NCBI GenBank assembly: GCA_020161065.1
Contig: JAIUPH010000004.1
Coordinates: 24,021-88,020, forward strand
Direction of reading: 5' to 3'
DNA length: 64,000 nt
Source: Pseudomonadota bacterium
Lineage (GTDB): Bacteria > Pseudomonadota > Gammaproteobacteria > Burkholderiales > Burkholderiaceae_C
Shown: positions 62,170 through 64,000 of the stretch, in pieces
Position numbering within the stretch: position 1 is the first letter of the stretch
Layout of the letters: every line of letters starts with the position of its first letter
The notes under the pieces: generated by a model
What the model saw: only the letters and a program-made list of their open reading frames with translations
The model's database searches: none
Told to the model about the DNA's origin: nothing
Program-made: the position numbers and the translations under genes

Positions 62170-64000
62170 ATGCACGAACCTGGAGTCCAGAGGGGGCGGC
62201 GCGCCATGCGCTTGATCTCTGGCATGCGCAGTCTGTTCCGAGGCTTCGTCGCGGCCGCCTTGATCCTGTTGACGCCGATGTGGGTGTCGGCAGGGTCGTA
62301 TCAGCTGTCGCTCGACTCGGAGTTGGGCAAGCGGCTGGCCAACCTGCCCGAGAACAGCTGGGTCAAGCTCAGCGCGAATCAGTTCCAGGACGTATGGACC
62401 CCGTTGGACCAACGTCCCAAGCCGGCGAACGTGCCGTCGGTCGGCGGGCCTTGGGCGGTCACCGGTGCGTGGAGCTCGATGGCCTGGGACAGCAACCGCG
62501 GCAGCCTGATCTTCTTTGGCGGCGGGCATGCCAATTACCCCGGTAACGAGGTCTATCGCTGGAACGGCAACACCTTGTTGTGGGAGCGTGGGTCGCTGCC
62601 GTCCGACGTCGTCCGCAACACGCAATCGGTCTTTACGACACTTTACGAAGCGGTCGACGGGCCGTTCGCAGCGCCGGCCTCGGCACACACCTACGACAAC
62701 TCCGAGTTTCTGCCGCTCAGCGATCGATTCGTGACCTTCGGTGGTGCGGCGTTCAATACCGGCCACTTCTTCGAATTGGGCACCGGCGAACGGACCGGCC
62801 CCTATTTCTGGGACCCCTCGCGCGCATCGCCCAATGCCGTGGGCGGCACGCTGGGCTCGCAGGTCAAGCCCGACGTGTACACGACGGTGACTGCCGGCAA
62901 CATGTGGCAGAACCGGAACAACCTCCAGCCGGCCTATGTGGGTGAATACAAGCCCGGCTACGGCGGTACCGAGTGGATCGATGGCACCACTGCCTACGCC
63001 GAGGAGAACGGCAAGGACGTCTTGTACATCGCGGTGTCTTCGCAGTTGTTCCGCTACACCGTGAACGACCTGTCGGACCCGACGAAGGACACCTACGAAC
63101 TGCTCGGGCGATACATCGTTTATCCGTTCACGGGCCAGGGTGCGGGCGCATTCGATCCATATCGACGCTTCTATCTCCGGACGGCGGGCGTTCAGTTCAC
63201 CTACTGGACCGTGGACAACCCCGGTCTTTACAACCAGAACGTCATCGTCACGCCGACGGACGCATCGGGAACGTTCCCGTTCTCCGGCTTGGCCATGCTG
63301 GGGATGGATTTCGATTCCGTCAGGCGCTCGTTCCTGTTGTGGGGTGGTCAGCGCAACGTCTGGCAATTGACCGCGCCAACGAACCTGGCGTCGGGCACCT
63401 GGACGGTGACGCCGCTGTCACCTGCATCCACGGCGGCACCGGATATCGCCAACATCGGCTTCGCGAACGTTGGCATTCTGGGCAAATGGAAGTACGCGCG
63501 CGCCTTGGACGTGTTCCTCGGTGCATTGCCCGGCAACTCGGGCGAAATCTGGGCCTACAAGCCTGCCAATTGGTCGCCGACGGTCGTCGAAGCATTGCCG
63601 TTTGTCGTTTCGCCGGCTGCCGGTTCGGCTTTCGACGTCGGCGCCAATGTTCCCATTACCGTCGATTCAGTCGACAAGACGGTTTCCTATGTCGCGGTCT
63701 ACGTGAACGGCAATGCCGTTGGCGTCGGCAGCGCCGTTCCGCTGACCGTCACCTGGACGCCTTCGGTGGCCGGCGCGTACGCGATCACCGCGCGGGCCAT
63801 CGGTGCCGACGGTATCGAGCGCACGTCCACGCCGGTGTCCGTCAGCGTCGGCACGCCGACCAACGTGGCGCCGACCGTGGCGCTGACCTCGCCGGCAGCA
63901 GGCCAGAGCTTCACGCAAGGCAGCGCGATTGCGCTGGCGGCCAGCGCAAGCGACAGCGACGGCACGGTGGCGCGGGTGGAGTTCTACGCCGACGGCGTGA
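62170..64000 (+). CDS. Secreted beta-propeller/Ig-repeat protein, 3' end outside window
   Basis: The open frame runs from ATG 62170 (AAGAGGG five bases upstream) through the window end: 610 codons with no stop. A basic N-terminus and a helix (FVAAALILLTPMWVSA) form an export signal. Residues about 90-440 look like a kelch/galactose-oxidase-like propeller (IFFGGGHANYPG, FVTFGGAAF, FLLWGGQRNVW). From about residue 475 two bacterial Ig-like repeats follow (SPAAGSAFDVGANVPITV and SPAAGQSFTQGSAIALAA), the second cut by the window edge. Third positions are less GC-rich than upstream, which may reflect later acquisition. A surface or matrix role near the exopolysaccharide locus is plausible; no enzyme activity can be stated. 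Confidence 0.88.
   Translation, partial: MHEPGVQRGRRAMRLISGMRSLFRGFVAAALILLTPMWVSAGSYQLSLDSELGKRLANLPENSWVKLSANQFQDVWTPLDQRPKPANVPSVGGPWAVTGAWSSMAWDSNRGSLIFFGGGHANYPGNEVYRWNGNTLLWERGSLPSDVVRNTQSVFTTLYEAVDGPFAAPASAHTYDNSEFLPLSDRFVTFGGAAFNTGHFFELGTGERTGPYFWDPSRASPNAVGGTLGSQVKPDVYTTVTAGNMWQNRNNLQPAYVGEYKPGYGGTEWIDGTTAYAEENGKDVLYIAVSSQLFRYTVNDLSDPTKDTYELLGRYIVYPFTGQGAGAFDPYRRFYLRTAGVQFTYWTVDNPGLYNQNVIVTPTDASGTFPFSGLAMLGMDFDSVRRSFLLWGGQRNVWQLTAPTNLASGTWTVTPLSPASTAAPDIANIGFANVGILGKWKYARALDVFLGALPGNSGEIWAYKPANWSPTVVEALPFVVSPAAGSAFDVGANVPITVDSVDKTVSYVAVYVNGNAVGVGSAVPLTVTWTPSVAGAYAITARAIGADGIERTSTPVSVSVGTPTNVAPTVALTSPAAGQSFTQGSAIALAASASDSDGTVARVEFYADGV

Overview
The window is GC-rich, densely packed DNA with strong G/C third-position bias, many GTG/TTG starts and stop-start overlaps. 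Gene content and order fit a betaproteobacterium of the order Burkholderiales (Rubrivivax/Leptothrix-like group). That placement is inferred from gene families, not from a marker gene. No rRNA, tRNA, CRISPR array, IS element or phage gene was seen.

Region 1 (1-5273): a secreted protein with a VPxPP-type C-terminal sorting-like tail converges on a minus-strand operon. The operon encodes a HEAT/TPR protein, a rhombosortase and an S8 protease ending in a GlyGly-CTERM tail, so the sorting enzyme and its likely substrate are adjacent.

Region 2 (5444-17413): a respiratory supercluster. Two heme A synthase-like genes converge. A tightly packed plus-strand operon follows: a one-TM small subunit, a CuA subunit II, a ba3-type heme-copper subunit I whose active-site Tyr is replaced by Gln, CtaB, an SCO protein, a cytochrome b/4Fe-4S/MvhD-like fusion, a small membrane-anchored protein, a degenerate heme-copper subunit and a cytochrome b/2Fe-2S/flavoreductase fusion. 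The Tyr-to-Gln change and the order subunit II - subunit I - SCO recall heme-copper NO reductases, so this may be a NO-reducing rather than O2-reducing complex with its own NAD(P)H/ferredoxin-type electron input. This is the strongest candidate for an undescribed system here.

Region 3 (17619-19820): UDP-glucuronate 4-epimerase, a convergent secreted trypsin-like protease and a 390-bp intergenic region.

Region 4 (19821-28700): start of the exosortase A (XrtA)/PEP-CTERM exopolysaccharide locus: the initiating sugar transferase, PrsK/PrsR two-component system, PrsT lipoprotein, and a PEP-CTERM protein gene preceded by a near-consensus sigma-54 promoter and followed by a clear terminator.

Region 5 (28855-35807): a Lol/MacB-like ABC transporter, a LolA-like periplasmic protein and an outer-membrane barrel face a minus-strand ACP, ketosynthase and Cys-nucleophile hydrolase set, suggesting envelope lipid or acyl-chain synthesis and transport.

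Region 6 (36204-61770): the main XrtA polysaccharide operon: export protein, chain-length determinant, BY-kinase, outer-membrane barrel, ATPase, UDP-GlcNAc 2-epimerase, deacetylase, FemAB protein, exosortase A, UDP-sugar dehydrogenase, glycosyltransferases, amidotransferase, a complete GDP-D-glycero-D-manno-heptose gene set, a CapK-like protein, an O-antigen ligase-like protein and a second deacetylase. The genes together build, modify and export a heptose- and aminosugar-containing polysaccharide and process PEP-CTERM proteins at the cell surface.

Region 7 (61771-64000): an intergenic region with a possible sigma-70 promoter, then a large secreted beta-propeller/Ig-repeat protein that runs off the window end.
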